This document shows positions 1-12,076 of a stretch of 64,000 nt of DNA, one piece after another. Each line of letters opens with the position of its first letter. Position 1 is the first letter of the stretch. The position numbers and the translations under genes were made by a program. This stretch comes from Zanthoxylum bungeanum (taxonomy: Eukaryota; Streptophyta; Magnoliopsida; Sapindales; Rutaceae), in assembly GCA_019454045.1 (NCBI GenBank), contig SKCR01036125.1:16493-80492 (forward strand), given 5' to 3'. Below the pieces are notes generated by a model. The model was not told where the DNA came from. It did no database searches and was given only the letters and a program-made list of their open reading frames with translations.

Positions 1-233
1 TCAATTTATAACAATACATAAATCAACGAAGCTACTGGGTACATCTGAACATTAACGGAAAACTTGAAATTAGCGGATTTATACTGGGAGGTCTTACCGA
101 GATTCGAGGCCATATACAGACTCCAAACGATCCCACGAACGCGCTAGAACCGACGGAATTCGATCGGAGTTAATGTTCATCTTGGGTCACTATTCATCTA
201 AATTTTATTCTCTTGATTCGTGTGAAACCAAGA
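1..233. other. Unassigned left flank
   Basis: No coding region, repeat or element terminus is recognised here. It directly precedes the TG end of the copia B LTR. The last five bases (CAAGA, 229-233) are the expected position of a target-site duplication, but the other end of B is missing, so this cannot be confirmed. Confidence 0.5.
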
Positions 234-2217
234 TGTTAGGGATATGCCTATACCCAACTTGTGGATGGGCTATATGTACATGTATTTGTAATATTTTCAT
301 TAATTAATAAAATTGAAATCTTTATTATACTTGTCTTACATAAATTATATGAATCATCAAACACTGTAATAAAGCCCTTGGAGTAATAAGATGATGGCTT
401 CCACGCCTTATGAGAATCATTACTCTTAAACGTTCCTAGTCATAGTTTTGTGAATAATCTGGGCATTCACAAAGCGAAGAGACTAGCATGATGATATGAT
501 CCGCCCTTAAGTGGGGTAGCTGATCTCATAGGCTACTAGCGGAGATCCATTTGCTTGGTGTATCACATGGATGCATGAGTTGCTCGTGTCCATCGAACTG
601 ACCGCTGAAAGTTTTCACATGGAGTGTTTATCCCATGTGTCTGTGAGAACTTTCATGTATCGATTGTATGACTAGTCCTTAGACTTAAGGTCTTTACAAT
701 CTTATGTGTGGATCAAATAACTTTGACATTCTTCTTCCCTGGTTTAAAAGATCTGCTCATAAGGGTATGATTGGGTCATTTGTTGAAACACATGAAGTTT
801 GTAAAGATACAACAGAGAATCGCCACTCTCTCGGATAATATTTTCTTATAAGAGTAGTATTCTAGTTCGCGGGTTTTTATGTATGATGAGTGCTTGAGAC
901 TGTGGCGGCAGCGGAAAGAATCATGTGAGATTCTTGGGTTAGCACGATTCATAACACTATCAACATCATACCTTTGACTATATGGGTAGACACTTTCCAT
1001 ACCCTAGGTCAAACGGTGGGGATACAGTGAGGTGAGGTACCGTATCATATGTAAATCGCATATAGAATCGGTATATATATCTTTCCTTCTCATTTGGGGG
1101 CCTTGGCATATTGCTAGATGTCAACCTTGGTCATTAAAATCGAACGACCATCTGATCGGAGGATAATTTATGTTCGATTAAATTATCACGATTCATTTCA
1201 TGTCCAACTTGAGGGGAACCCAAAAGGTCACACACAACAAAGTCGAAATCAATGGTTAACAGTGCACAATACAAATTTAACAGCATATATGATTGCTGTA
1301 GAAATTGTTCATAAATAGTTCAATGTGTTTAATTATTGAACATATCATTTATGAGGTTCCATAGTGGCTTAGGAATTGGTGAATGACGATGGGGGCACTT
1401 TGGGAATAAATAAATAAATAAATGTGAATAGTAACATGAATAGTAATATGAATAGTATCGTGAATAGTAACATGAATAGTAAAAAAATTATTTGTTATTT
1501 GTTTTGAATTGTAATTCGGCCCAAACTCTTATTAGGGTTTTATAATCTCATTAAACAACTAAATTAAGATCCAATGGCTAAGATTAAATTAGCATTTATC
1601 CCACATCGGATTCTTAATTAATTTTGTTGTCTTTGGAGAACCTATGTAAACCCAAGGAATTCTTTACAATTTTTTGCACCAAACTTTTCATATCTTGGGT
1701 TTATATAAGAGAGCAACTCTAAAGTTTAAGAGTAAGCCACTGATTTTGAGGATCCTTAAGTCTAATTGACTAGAGGAACCTCGAGTTAAAAGTTTTGAGG
1801 TATTTGCCTAGGTTAGCACCAAGGGTAAAATACATGTGCACTCAAGGCGTAGTCTTGCCATTGAGTTTTGGCTTTGGTGTGGCACCTTTGGAGGCCACAC
1901 ACTTGGGTGGCTTTTTGGAACGTGGAAGAGCTTGCCGAGTTCGAGAAAAGCTTGTAGATTGGAGGGAGGACTGGAGGAGTCTTTGGTTCAAGTAAGTCTT
2001 TTTTCTTTATTTATTTTAATTAGAGTTCTTATGATAGTTAGCATGTTTAGGTTTATGTTCTTTGCATGTTTTATGAGTTTTTATGCTTAGAATATATAGT
2101 AACATGCCTAGGCTTGTAGAATAATCAAAACAAATGGGTCTTGGGCAAATGGATAGCGGCATCATAATTTGATTTCTTCTTGATTTTCCGATGCGCACTC
2201 GCTGCCGCTTCCCAACA
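234..2217 (+). mobile_element. Copia element B, 5' LTR
   Basis: The LTR begins TGTTAGGGATATGCC and ends CCCAACA, immediately before a primer-binding site, so both borders have the canonical TG...CA form. The length of 1,984 bp is in the range of long-LTR Ty1/copia lineages such as Angela/BARE or Tork-like elements. The lineage is inferred from the following gag/pol, not proven. No second copy of this LTR is in the window because the 3' half of the element has been lost at about 5840. The LTR contains a small tandem repeat (1424-1481). Confidence 0.8.
1424..1481 (+). repeat. 12-bp tandem repeat inside B LTR
   Basis: About five imperfect copies of TGAATAGTAACA follow a short (AAAT)n run. It lies within the B LTR; no function is evident. 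Confidence 0.75.
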
Positions 2218-2218
2218 G

Positions 2219-2233
2219 TGGTATCAGCGCACC
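2219..2233 (+). promoter_or_regulatory. Primer-binding site of copia B
   Basis: TGGTATCAG lies one base after the LTR end. It is the usual plant copia site complementary to the 3' end of initiator methionine tRNA. The following bases (CGCACC) deviate from the usual AGC, consistent with decay. Confidence 0.75.
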
Positions 2234-3600
2234 ATTTTTGTTTTGATTAGTTCTCTCTCATTTGAACTCGAAATTGGGTGTGTAAAACCTTGTTGGAAAG
2301 ATAACACCCTGAACTTAATTTTAGGCACAAGTTTTGCATGATTTGGTTAAGATGTGCATTATGAAATTGAATTTAAAATTCACGCATCTGTAAAAAAAAA
2401 TGTGAATAGTAAATTTATTTGATTAAAATAAAATACAATATCATAATTAAATATTAATCAAAGTTATTTAATGCCTAAAATAATTCCAACATATTAAAAC
2501 TCATATGCTTGATGATTCTATGTATGATTAGAATTGGCATGATTAATTTATGGTGCAAGCATCTAGAGATTTTCTAAGGAAATATAGAGTGTATTGTTTA
2601 TCTCTTAACTAAGTAATTATTCCGTGATGAACTTAGAGATTTATTACCTTTAAGGCTAATAGATATAAATCACTTGTTTATAATAAAAGACATTATAAAA
2701 GATACAAGTGGGGTGGGACCAAGGCGTTAATAAAACTTTCCAAACTAAAGTTAATTTAACCAAATGTATTACTAGAGTTAGATAATGATTTGGTGTCTTC
2801 CTTCACTCACTACCTTTTTATAGCCAAAAGGAAAAGCTGTGAAGACATCTATATAATCATGTACTCAAAGCTTACCTTAAAGCATATTTAAAGTGTTGGA
2901 CAAATTTGGAGGATCTATTGTTTATTGATGTCACCAAGACAATAAGAGCCTAAGAGGTAAGGGTATTTTAGAGAGTTCGCTCCACCCTCCCTCTAGGGAA
3001 TTTTCAATGGAGGAATCCATTTGACAGTTATTCACTTAAACTTGCTAAAATCCTCAATAATAATTTAAGTCTAAAATTTGCCTCCCATTGTAAAGTATAG
3101 ACCCAAATGGCTTAAACTATATTGGCAGGACTAGGCTTTACCAGACTGACCAATACAAATTTGTCCCTAAATCGTACTATTGACAATGGTTTGAATTTTC
3201 TGAGTCATAAGACGCATCGACCCTTAAGTGTGGTCTTATAACTTAGTGGCAAAGATTGGGTGTCCACAAGGACTAGCATAAGTTATGGCATGTTTGATCG
3301 CCCAACCCAATGATCAAGGAATTGTGATATATATAATAAATTGGTTGGGAACCTACCTAATTATCGTATTTTATAACGACCGGCCCTAGTCGGAGTTATG
3401 AAATGATGATAATGGATCATTGCCCATAAGAAATCCATCATATTGGGGTTGATGCGATTTGTTTAAAATTTTAAAACAATTGAGTGGGAGCAACTTCATA
3501 ATATTAAAAGCCCATGTTATTATGAAACATTAATGAAAACATATTCCTAATTTTAACGTTCTCTCTTAACAGGTGGGTTAAAATATTTAACAAACATTCA
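2234..3600 (+). other. Untranslated leader of copia B
   Basis: This is about 1.4 kb between the primer-binding site and the first gag homology. It is AT-rich with stops in all frames. Nothing else is recognised. Long leaders are usual in copia elements with long LTRs. Confidence 0.6.
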
Positions 3601-3609
3601 AATAGCAAA

Positions 3610-4410
3610 TAGAGTATCACTTCGTTCCATCCTTGATGAGCATAAGCTCAAAGGGGACAACTACAATGACTAGTTTAGAAACCTTAAAATTATCTTATGA
3701 CAAGAAAAGATTTTCTATGTTCTTGAAAGACCATTTCCCCTGAACCTGCAGAAGATGCTGACCAAAATACATTTGATGCTTGGAAGAAACACGTCGATGA
3801 TGATGAGCAAGCAGTTTGCATAATGCTTGGCTCTATATCGGATGAACTTCAGAAAGCTCACGAAGATATGGATGCTCAAACCATCATCTTTCACTTGAAG
3901 GAGTTGTATGCAACTTCCGTTCATACCCTGAGATTCCAAGTGTCATGTACTTTATTCCAAACAAGGTATAAGGAATGATCTGTTAGTGGACATGTGCTTA
4001 AGATGATTGGCCACATTGAAAAATTGGCCAACCTCGGGTTCATCATGGATCATGAGATAGGTCACGATCTAATTCTTCAGTCCTTACCAAAAGACTTCTC
4101 TAACTTTATTATGCAGTTTCATTTGTCTGATAAAGAAGCTAATTTAGCAGAATTGCACAATCTGATAAAGCAAGCAGAGAAGGACTTGAAACCAGAGCTT
4201 AAAACCTCCGTCATGCTTACGGGTATGGACCTGAAGCCACGAGGCCCAATGAAAAATAAGGGCAAGGCCAAGGCTCCAGATCACCTAAAGCCCAATGGTA
4301 AGGTGGAGAAGAAAAAAGGAAATAGGAAATATTTCTTTTATGGAAAGAAGGGTCATTGGAAGAAAGACTACAGATCCTTGAAAGCCAAGGAAGCTAGGGA
4401 AGCCCAATAG
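3610..4410 (+). pseudogene. Copia B gag remnant (UBN2-type capsid, broken zinc knuckle)
   Basis: Reading across frames gives a typical plant copia Gag. An N-terminal stretch around 3635-3730 (DEHKLKGDNYND, then stop, then FRNLKIIL) is followed by a UBN2-like capsid region, with the longest open part at 3994-4410. At least three in-frame stops and a frameshift near 3735 interrupt it. At 4330-4372 the nucleocapsid knuckle is recognisable, but most of its cysteines are replaced (FFYGKKGHWKKDY), so the CCHC metal site is lost. Gag would package the element's RNA in cytoplasmic particles; this copy cannot make a functional one. The Angela/Tork-like assignment is inference. Confidence 0.8.
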
Positions 4411-4473
4411 GCCAATAAGCCCAATGCTTCAGGTATGTTGTATATGATTTAACTATATTCTCAAAACTCTGAA

Positions 4474-5840
4474 CCTTCTACTTGGGTGATTGACATCGGT
4501 TGTGGGACTCACTTGTGTAACAATGTTCAGGGCCTGAGAAACTGTAGGAGACTCCATCATGGGGAGGTTGACTTACGCATGGGTAATGGAGCAAAATTGG
4601 CTGCATTGTGTGTGGGGACTTATTCATTAGTTTTAGACTTAGAAGATTGTGTTTATGTACCTTCTCTAGTAAAGAACATCATTTCAATTTCTTCTTTATG
4701 TAATAAAGGCTTTTCATGTCTAATAAGTTGTAATGAATGTTCTATTTATTTCAATGAAATAAAATATGGAGATGGTATTTTGAATAATGGTATCTATGTC
4801 TTACAAACTAACAAAGAATGTTCAACCTCTAATATATACAACGTTAACTCAAATAATCTCAATGAATCACTTCTATGGCACAGTCGCTTAGGTCATATCA
4901 ATGAAACAAGATTAACTAAGCTACATAAGGATGGGTATTTCAAACCCTTCAAATATGAACCTTATGGAACTTGTGAGTCTTGTTTACTTGGTAAAATGAC
5001 CAAATTACCCTTCAAAGATAAATGACAGCATGCAGCGGAGACATTAGAACTCATACACTTTAATGTATGCGGACCAATATTAGTCACCGCTAGAGGTGTA
5101 TTCTCCTACTTCATTACCTTTATCGATGATCACTCGCGATATGGGTATGTGTACCTTATGCGGTACAAATCTGAAGCCTTTGAGAAATTCAAAGTCTTCA
5201 AAGCTGAAGTAGAAAACCAGCTTAATAAAAGTATTAAGTTATTAAGGTCTGACCGAGGTGGTGAATACTTAAGCAACGAATTTCAAGATTACTTGAGAGA
5301 AAATGGAATTGTTTCCTAGTGGACTCATCCGGGAACTCCACATCATAATAGGGTCTCCGAAAGGATAAATCAGACATTATTAGATATGGTCCGATCAATG
5401 ATGCAAGGCACATATCTACCTCTTTCATTTTGGGGTATTGCTTTAGAAACTGCAACACTACTACTAAACCAAGTTCCTTCCAAGACTGTTAGTCAAACAC
5501 CATATGAGTTATGGTATGGGAAACGTCTTAGTCTTAGTTATCTAAGAGTTTGGGGATGTGACGCATATGTTAAGCTCACACAAACTAACAAATTGGATGA
5601 TAGGGCAATTAAATGTAAGTGTGTAGGATATTCCTTGAACTCAAGAGCATACGTGTTCTACGTCCCAAATGAACAAAGAACATTTGTCTCACGAAATGCT
5701 AAATTTCTAGAGAATGAATTCCTTCTCAAGAAACATAGTGGGAGTAGACTTGACCTTGATGAGGTACGAGAAGAACAAACTAACATAGAACTAAACCCCA
5801 GGCCCCTCAAAAGGGCAGCGACGGAACAACCACAAAGTCC
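4474..5840 (+). pseudogene. Copia B pol remnant: protease, GAG-pre-integrase, integrase
   Basis: The protease region starts at WVIDIGCGTHLC, where the family normally has a D-T/S-G active-site triad; here Gly replaces the Thr/Ser partner position after an Ile change, so activity is doubtful. The GAG-pre-integrase domain is at about 4860-5025 (LWHSRLGHIN...CESCLLGKM) and ends at a stop (5023-5025). The integrase core continues in the same frame: the first catalytic Asp position reads HFNVCGP (Asp to Asn), the second Asp (RSDRGGEY) and the Glu (VSERINQ) are kept, and another stop lies at 5317-5319. The integrase C-terminal part runs to about 5800. Reverse transcriptase and RNase H are absent because the element is joined at about 5840 to another LTR. 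Order PR-IN shows Ty1/copia type. Confidence 0.85.
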
Positions 5841-5850
5841 TGTGTACAGG
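5837..5850. other. Chimeric junction between copia B and the C LTR
   Basis: Up to here the sequence is B integrase. From 5841 on it aligns with 17123 onward, the interior of the C 3' LTR about 690 bp from its start. The two sequences share AGTC plus TGTGTACAGGGCAT around the join, so a deletion by illegitimate recombination at microhomology is likely. It removed the 3' half of B and the first part of the C 5' LTR. Confidence 0.7.
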
Positions 5851-7686
5851 GCATATGCATCATACACATGTTTGCGATCTAGTAAATCCATGGACGTGCT
5901 ATAACTTCTGAAGCAAGTTCCGAAGTGTTATTTAGAGATCGTAAATTTGAAAGTCGATTATATTATACCGAAAGGATTTGACATTCTTTTCTATATCCCA
6001 GGTATAATGTGGATAGCCTGTGACAGATGGATTATACATATGCAATGACCTCGACTTGCATAGTTTAGCGAGATTATTCTTGGTCATTATAATTCATGAG
6101 TGAGTTAAATATGGACACAAAATTGGATTTCGTGATGGATAAACCTAAACTTATAGAGTCCCACAATAAAAAATGTACTTGTTGAGCACTTTGGCAACGC
6201 GTTATGAATAATACAGATTATTCATAATACTTCACCGGATTAAATGAGTTAATTTGAATCGTTTAATCGGTTAAACGAAAACAAATGCTTTAGGGGATTT
6301 TTGGTCAATCGTAATTATTGTGTATTTGTATTTGATACATAATTCGATTAGATACACATTAATTAATTATCAAATGAGTTTTTTACACTTGCCATTAATA
6401 TATGTATTTGTTATTTAATGTAAATAAAATACATATATAATAATAATTATATTAATTAGTTATTTAGATATTTTAAATGTTAAATATTTGAATAATTAAT
6501 TAATGCCCATATTACAAAAATGTTATGCAATATGTTTAATTATTATTGACACATGTGGCATGTTTTAATTAAGCTTAAGTGTGAAAATTTGATTTGTCAA
6601 TCTTAGATCTTATCTTATCTTGTTTTTTAATTTAATGAAATTAAAATAAGAAAAATGACAAAAATGCCCCTAAAAGTCGGTCACTCCTTCCTTTAATTTG
6701 GAAAATTTTATTTTCTTCATTTTTGGAGAAGCCATGGCCGAATATCACTCTCCAAAATACACCTCCAAATTACTTGATGAATCAAGGAAAGAAAATCAAG
6801 AAAATCAAGAAAAAAGCTAAGGAATCAAGAGAATTAAAGGTAATTCTTTATATCCCTAAGCTTAGAAATTATGTTTCTTGTTTCTTGATGATCTAGTGAG
6901 ATCCTAGGATTTCTTCTTTTCTATAAATTTGGGGCTTTATGGTTCCGAGGATGAATTGGAAGGCTTTAAGCATGTGTGAAGTAGAATTGGATAATATTAT
7001 TGTAATCTTGATTCAATTTTATCATTTGATGATATGTTTCCATTCTAGGGTGTTATGAACACTCTTTTAATGCCTATAATTTTTCTTGGGTGGTTCATTT
7101 GTGGTGACTTTGGTTGGTGTTAAGATTAATTAGATTAATGTTGGAAAATTGGATTTTAGGCATGAAAAATTGATATTTTTGCTTCTGGATCAGATCTGGA
7201 AATACTGTTCATATTGTGATGAAAATAGTGTCATATAAATGTATTGGATTTATTTTGGGTGTTAGAACAATTGCCGAAAAGTGTTTCAGAGTCAAAATAT
7301 ACGAAAACGGTGAAAAACGGCGTTACTGGGTGACTTTTGAGCCAACCGGGTGACGGCTGGCCAAACAGTAAATTTGTCACTTTTTTGGCAGCCCATGAAC
7401 TTCCCTAATACTATTGGAACTGACCTGTGCAGCCCTCATGTGTATTGGGTAGTCGATTCGGTCAAAAATGTGTTTTATGCCATTTTGTGGAAAAATATTT
7501 TCGTAAAAGTTTCGCGACGTTTCTTGGTTATTTATGTCATTATTTGATATCGAATAAATATTTTAGGTGAAATACGAATGAATTATTCATATTTGATATT
7601 GAATAATTATTCGGTAATTTAAAGAGTTTTAAAATTACGATTTCACCCGAACAGCGCTTCCGCCACGCCCTTTGCCCAAAACCCCA
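5841..7686 (+). mobile_element. Copia element C, 5' LTR (truncated at its left end)
   Basis: This aligns along its length with 17123-18737 and then with 43165-43402, which together form the C 3' LTR. It ends CCCCA seven bases before a primer-site-like TGGTATCATAGC at 7694. About the first 690 bp are missing. Several small indels and substitutions separate the two LTRs, so the element is not recent. Near 6720-6860 lies a purine-rich stretch repeated at 18000-18120. Confidence 0.8.
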
Positions 7687-7693
7687 ATAAAAA

Positions 7694-7705
7694 TGGTATC
7701 ATAGC
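7694..7705 (+). promoter_or_regulatory. Primer-binding site of copia C
   Basis: TGGTATCATAGC resembles the initiator-tRNA-Met site TGGTATCAGAGC with one change. It lies just after the inferred LTR end, which fixes the element in plus orientation. Confidence 0.65.
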
Positions 7706-8212
7706 AGGTCTGATCCTTCATCAATTACATTAATCATGCTTGATATATGATATATAATCCAATTTTGATGTTTGCACATGCACGTAATCTATATGTTTCT
7801 TGACTTTTCGGTTCTACGCTAACGGGAAACGTACCGAAAATTTAATAGTTAAGTTATGTTATGTTTTCTAAAGGTAGAATTGAATTGTTTAGAAAATGAT
7901 CTAGATTAAAATTCTGCATTTGATGTAGAACAATGCTTCCTTGAGGAATATCCCCGCTTAAATAAGGCAGTAAAGTGACATGTATTGGATGCATGTTTCT
8001 TGGTCCGTCTTGTCAATATGGTTTATGGGTATCTTTCTATGGCTGCATCCGAGATCGTGCCAAAGCAATTAGGGTGTAGTTGATAGAATTTTATCCATGC
8101 CGGATGTATATTTGATACTAGATAAATTCAAGTGAAAGTGGAAATCCTTAACGTGCCAAAGCTGTCAGGACTACTTCGGTAGCTTGAGTTTGTCATTGGC
8201 AAGTGAAGCCTT
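7706..8212 (+). other. Leader of copia C, part 1
   Basis: Non-coding internal sequence of C. It contains two copies of a short motif, CGTGCCAAAG (8056-8065) and CGTGCCAAAGCTGT (8152-8165). The motif recurs after the inserted solo LTR (10291, 10395) and in the related element C' (49571-49584, reverse). The GCCTT at 8208-8212 is duplicated at 10267-10271. Confidence 0.6.
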
Positions 8213-10266
8213 TGTTGGACAGTTATGACCCATAGCGTCACTATTTATACAGATCATGGTGTTGTTGTACAAATAAACTATGTGACAAGGAGATTGCGCT
8301 CTTTTCATTTGTGATTAGATCACCTAGATGTATAAATGATAGGAGGTCCCTATGATAGTTCCTGGATTGAGATGATATGAGACAGTATCAGTCCTCGAAG
8401 GATTAATCATTAAATATCCCTAGTCGTAGTATTATCGAGACTGGACATCGATAATGCGGAATAGACTAGTATTGCACTTGTGCGCGTTGTGGGAGCACAA
8501 CGACATAGTTCTCATATATTTAAGTATTGGATACTTATGCAAGTGTGATAGGAGGTTGTGTTTACCGATGGTGCGGAAACAGCTTCGCTCTGGATAGACC
8601 CCTCGGAATTCCATTGGTAGTATGACTATGTCTCTATGGAAGTCCGATATCAGGGTAGGTGTATTTGGTCTTAACCTGAGACTTGCATCGCTAATACTTG
8701 CGACAATCGGTATGCTTTAGTTTTGGTCGTCCAGGGCTTTAACCGGTTCTGTGTACGCCTCTGCTGGGTATATTGAGAATCATAGTGTATTGGGTGTGAT
8801 GTCAAGACGGAAGTATCACTCCAGTCATAGTGGAGATGATGTCACGTAGGATACAGTACTAGTGCTCTTAAGTACTGCAGTCATCAGGATATTATGACTA
8901 GGTCATGTATATTCGATTATAGAGACTAGTTACCAGACATCCGACATGTGCTTCGTACGGGGCAGACATAATCCAGCCCCAGGCCTAACACGTGACATTA
9001 GATACTGGATCGCAATACGCAATACTACGTATACTACGCCTGACATAGATTATATATTCCAGTAAGAATATTTCTGGAGAATTGGGTAGGCACGGTGCTT
9101 TGCTAGAAGCCAACCATGTCTTGTAAATCGGTAAGCACGTGGTACAAGGTACGCACGTATTCGGATAATCCGATGACCGTATTTACTGCCAACATATCCA
9201 AGGATCTCTTGGGTCGCTTCCCAAAGATTCACCGATGACAGTTGACTCGAATTAGAATTAATCTGGGATTAATTAAGAGAGAGAATTAATCTGGGATTAA
9301 TTAAGATGGAGAAAATTAATCTGGGATTAATTAAGATGGAGAAAATTAATCTGGGATTAATTGAGGTATTATTTAATCTGGGATTAAATGTGTTCGGAAG
9401 AGAGAGAGCGCGATTAATTTGGAATTAATTGGTAGAATAAATTTAATAGTTAAATTTGATTTTTCTATTTAATTTATTCGTATGGGCTAAAATTAATATA
9501 TCAGATATATTAATATGAATTGGATTTCATTACGAAATTAAAGTTGGACTTTAATACGAACGAACGAATTAATTTAGAATTAATTCGTAAACAGCATTCG
9601 TAATATATTTACGAGGCATCGTCATTTAATTAAATTAGATTTAATTATTTAGCGACGGAAATTCGTTTAATCGGATTAAACGAATCCGAGCCGCTACAAA
9701 CATTCGTAGAATCCATTTGAATTTTGAATTCAAATGTGGGGTCCACTTCACATGTGGTAGTTGGGAGGGTAGTTGGCATTTATGCCAAGCCACCAACCAT
9801 CCAACCACCTTGTAATGGTTTTGGTAAAACCATTTACCCAACCACCTAGTTTAGGTGAAAAGGGTAAAAGGGATTTTACCAAAAGCCTTCTCTCTCTCTT
9901 CACTTATGTAATACAACACTTGAAACTATTGGAAACCCTAATATCCTCTCTTCCATGGGCGTGAACTTGGACTCTCCCTCTCTTTGATTTTGTTGCAAAA
10001 TCAACAAAGCTAGCACTTCATGGAATCAACTAAGGTGATAGGGAAACTAACTCAAGGGTTGGAATCATCACTCAAATCTTGGATCTTGGAGATCTTCATT
10101 CACAAATCAAAGCTTGGAATCAACAAAGGAAGGATCTTGGAGATCTTCTTCTTAAAATTTTGAAAGCTCAAATCCATTCAATGTAAGTAATTCTGCAACT
10201 TATAATGAATTTATGAACATGTTTTCATGCTTATTAGATCATTGGCATGTTCTAGGAACACTAACA
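8213..10266 (+). mobile_element. Solo LTR of the D/F copia family, TSD GCCTT
   Basis: It starts TGTTGGACAGTTATGACC and ends AGGAACACTAACA. It is flanked by perfect 5-bp duplications GCCTT (8208-8212 and 10267-10271). The first part is closely similar to the D LTR (18738, 41425) and to the F LTRs, including the segment GACCCATAGCGTCAC. No internal domain is present, so this is a solo LTR left by LTR-LTR recombination. It contains a tandem repeat at about 9254-9390. The ~2,050-bp length fits the family. Confidence 0.88.
9254..9390 (+). repeat. Tandem repeat in solo LTR (ATTAATCTGGGATTAATT unit)
   Basis: About five copies of a 25-30 bp unit built on the near-palindrome ATTAATCTGGGATTAAT, separated by AAGATGGAGAAA or similar spacers. 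One or two copies of the same unit occur in the D LTR (25143, 42469) and the F LTRs (26940-26990, 34742-34795), so the array expanded within this copy. Confidence 0.8.
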
Positions 10267-10271
10267 GCCTT

Positions 10272-12076
10272 GACACGCCTCCTTGTGAATGTGCCAAAGT
10301 TGTCATAACGAAAAACGGTCAGGACCAAAATTAGGAGTCACTGGTGAGTGATTGACAATGAGTTGTCTACCTAATGAATATACGTAGACGAGATCGTGCC
10401 AAAGCTGTGAGTCAAAACATATTCATGGGATTCTACTCTCACTATGGAATTCGATTTAATTTTTGAATTCTCATTTTCCATTGGGAATTACAGTATTACG
10501 TAAAGTAGTGGGAGACACAGCTGGGTTAAAAATCCATAACTAAGGCAGTGCGTAATTTTATGGAAATTACCGCTTGTTTGTTTTTTTTATTCTATATTGT
10601 TTATAGTATTATACTTCTAATCCACTGCATGCATATTACTTGAATATGTTTTCTGACTTTACTTTTGGTTGCGTATTTCTAGAATATATTCTAGAATGTT
10701 AGTAGACTTCGATATTGTTAGATTAGTCAAAACCATCGGGAACGGTTGTTCCGATTTTCTGAAAAATCAATATGGTTTAGTGACTTAGTTGCTAAGTCAC
10801 GATAGGTAATCTAAATATATATCTGTTTTAGGATATAATTGTCTAGAGAGAATAGTTTCTTGTGCGGTAAGAATTGACGTGAATCAGTTCATGTCTCGAG
10901 ATTCTTGACTGGCATTAAGAAAACCTCATTAGGTATTTTGTTTATCTTATAATGACGTTTCTTGGCTTTAGTGACTTTTAGAATTCACGTGTTTTGACAT
11001 AGTTTGCTAATCAATTATTTACAATTATTGTGAATAATTGAAGGCAAATTATAAAGCTGAAGAAATGAGATGTGTATAGTTGTGTACAGAGAATATTGAT
11101 TCTCACAACATGACAACTATACCAGATCTCTCGTCTAGTTATTTAAAATAATGTTTAATGATTGTTTTGATATTTGATATCAGAACTTGTGACTATTGGA
11201 TAGTTACATGTTCTATATAAATAATTGTTACATATTTTAATATGACTAGTAGTGTCATTAATGAAGAAATAAACATTAAGAAAAATATTCGGTTAACTAA
11301 ATAACTTAGAACAGTGCTTTATGAGATTTTATCATATAAGTATTAGATGTTTATTCTGTATGGTAAAGGATGGTCTGATACAAGATCACACCACATATCC
11401 TTATCCATTTAATGAATATTGTAATCAGGATGTGATTAAATCTCATTTAACCAATGATCGTCATTGGACCACAGATTTATTAAACTAATACTTTGGAAGT
11501 ATGTAGTTTAATGAATTAGAAATTACCTTGGATAGTTTTCTTTACTTCGTAACTTAGTTAATGAATTGTCATGACTTAGTTAATGTTTCTAAAAGAATAT
11601 ATATTGAACGTCTTGAATGGTTCGAGAACTTTCAATATGTTTCTGATGAAACGCGGATAGAATATTTTGAATGGTTCAAAGATATTCTATTTGAAGTGTT
11701 CAAAACTATATTTTAAATTTCATCGTGAGTCTTTGAATTGTTCAAGGATGTTTGATATGATCGAACATATGAATTTATGGCAATTAGTTCTAAGATTATT
11801 TAATGAATGCGATTCTTACTCAATATTATTCTTCTACGATTCCATCGTGATGGAATTGACCAGTGGGAGAAATCAAATCTTATATGATATGATTCGTTTG
11901 ATATTGAGTGTTACCAAATTAGTTTCAATACTCTTGGGGTTATGCTCCAGTTATACTAATTCATCTTTTAATTAAGGTTCCATTAGTTTCTACAGTTACG
12001 TATATAATATATATAAGTAGAAAATTCGAATCTCAAAAGGTTTGAGATTTGAATATTTCTTTTATATAATGGTTAT
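10272..12076 (+). other. Copia C internal region, part 2 (no recognisable coding)
   Basis: The beginning continues the C leader, with motif copies GTGCCAAAGTTGT (10291) and CGTGCCAAAGCTGT (10395). The stretch around 10378-10435 matches the leader of C' (reverse of about 49550-49605). Beyond about 10,600 the sequence is AT-rich with only short ORFs. A 102-codon ORF at 11667-11975 shows no recognisable domain and is not called a gene. Confidence 0.55.

Noticed and set aside
9252..9390. Possible CRISPR-like array of regularly spaced repeats
   Set aside because: The spacers are near-identical and short and the setting is a plant LTR; it is a tandem repeat.
11667..11975. 102-codon ORF in the C internal region
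   Set aside because: AT-rich, no recognisable domain, and its length is within chance expectation for this region.
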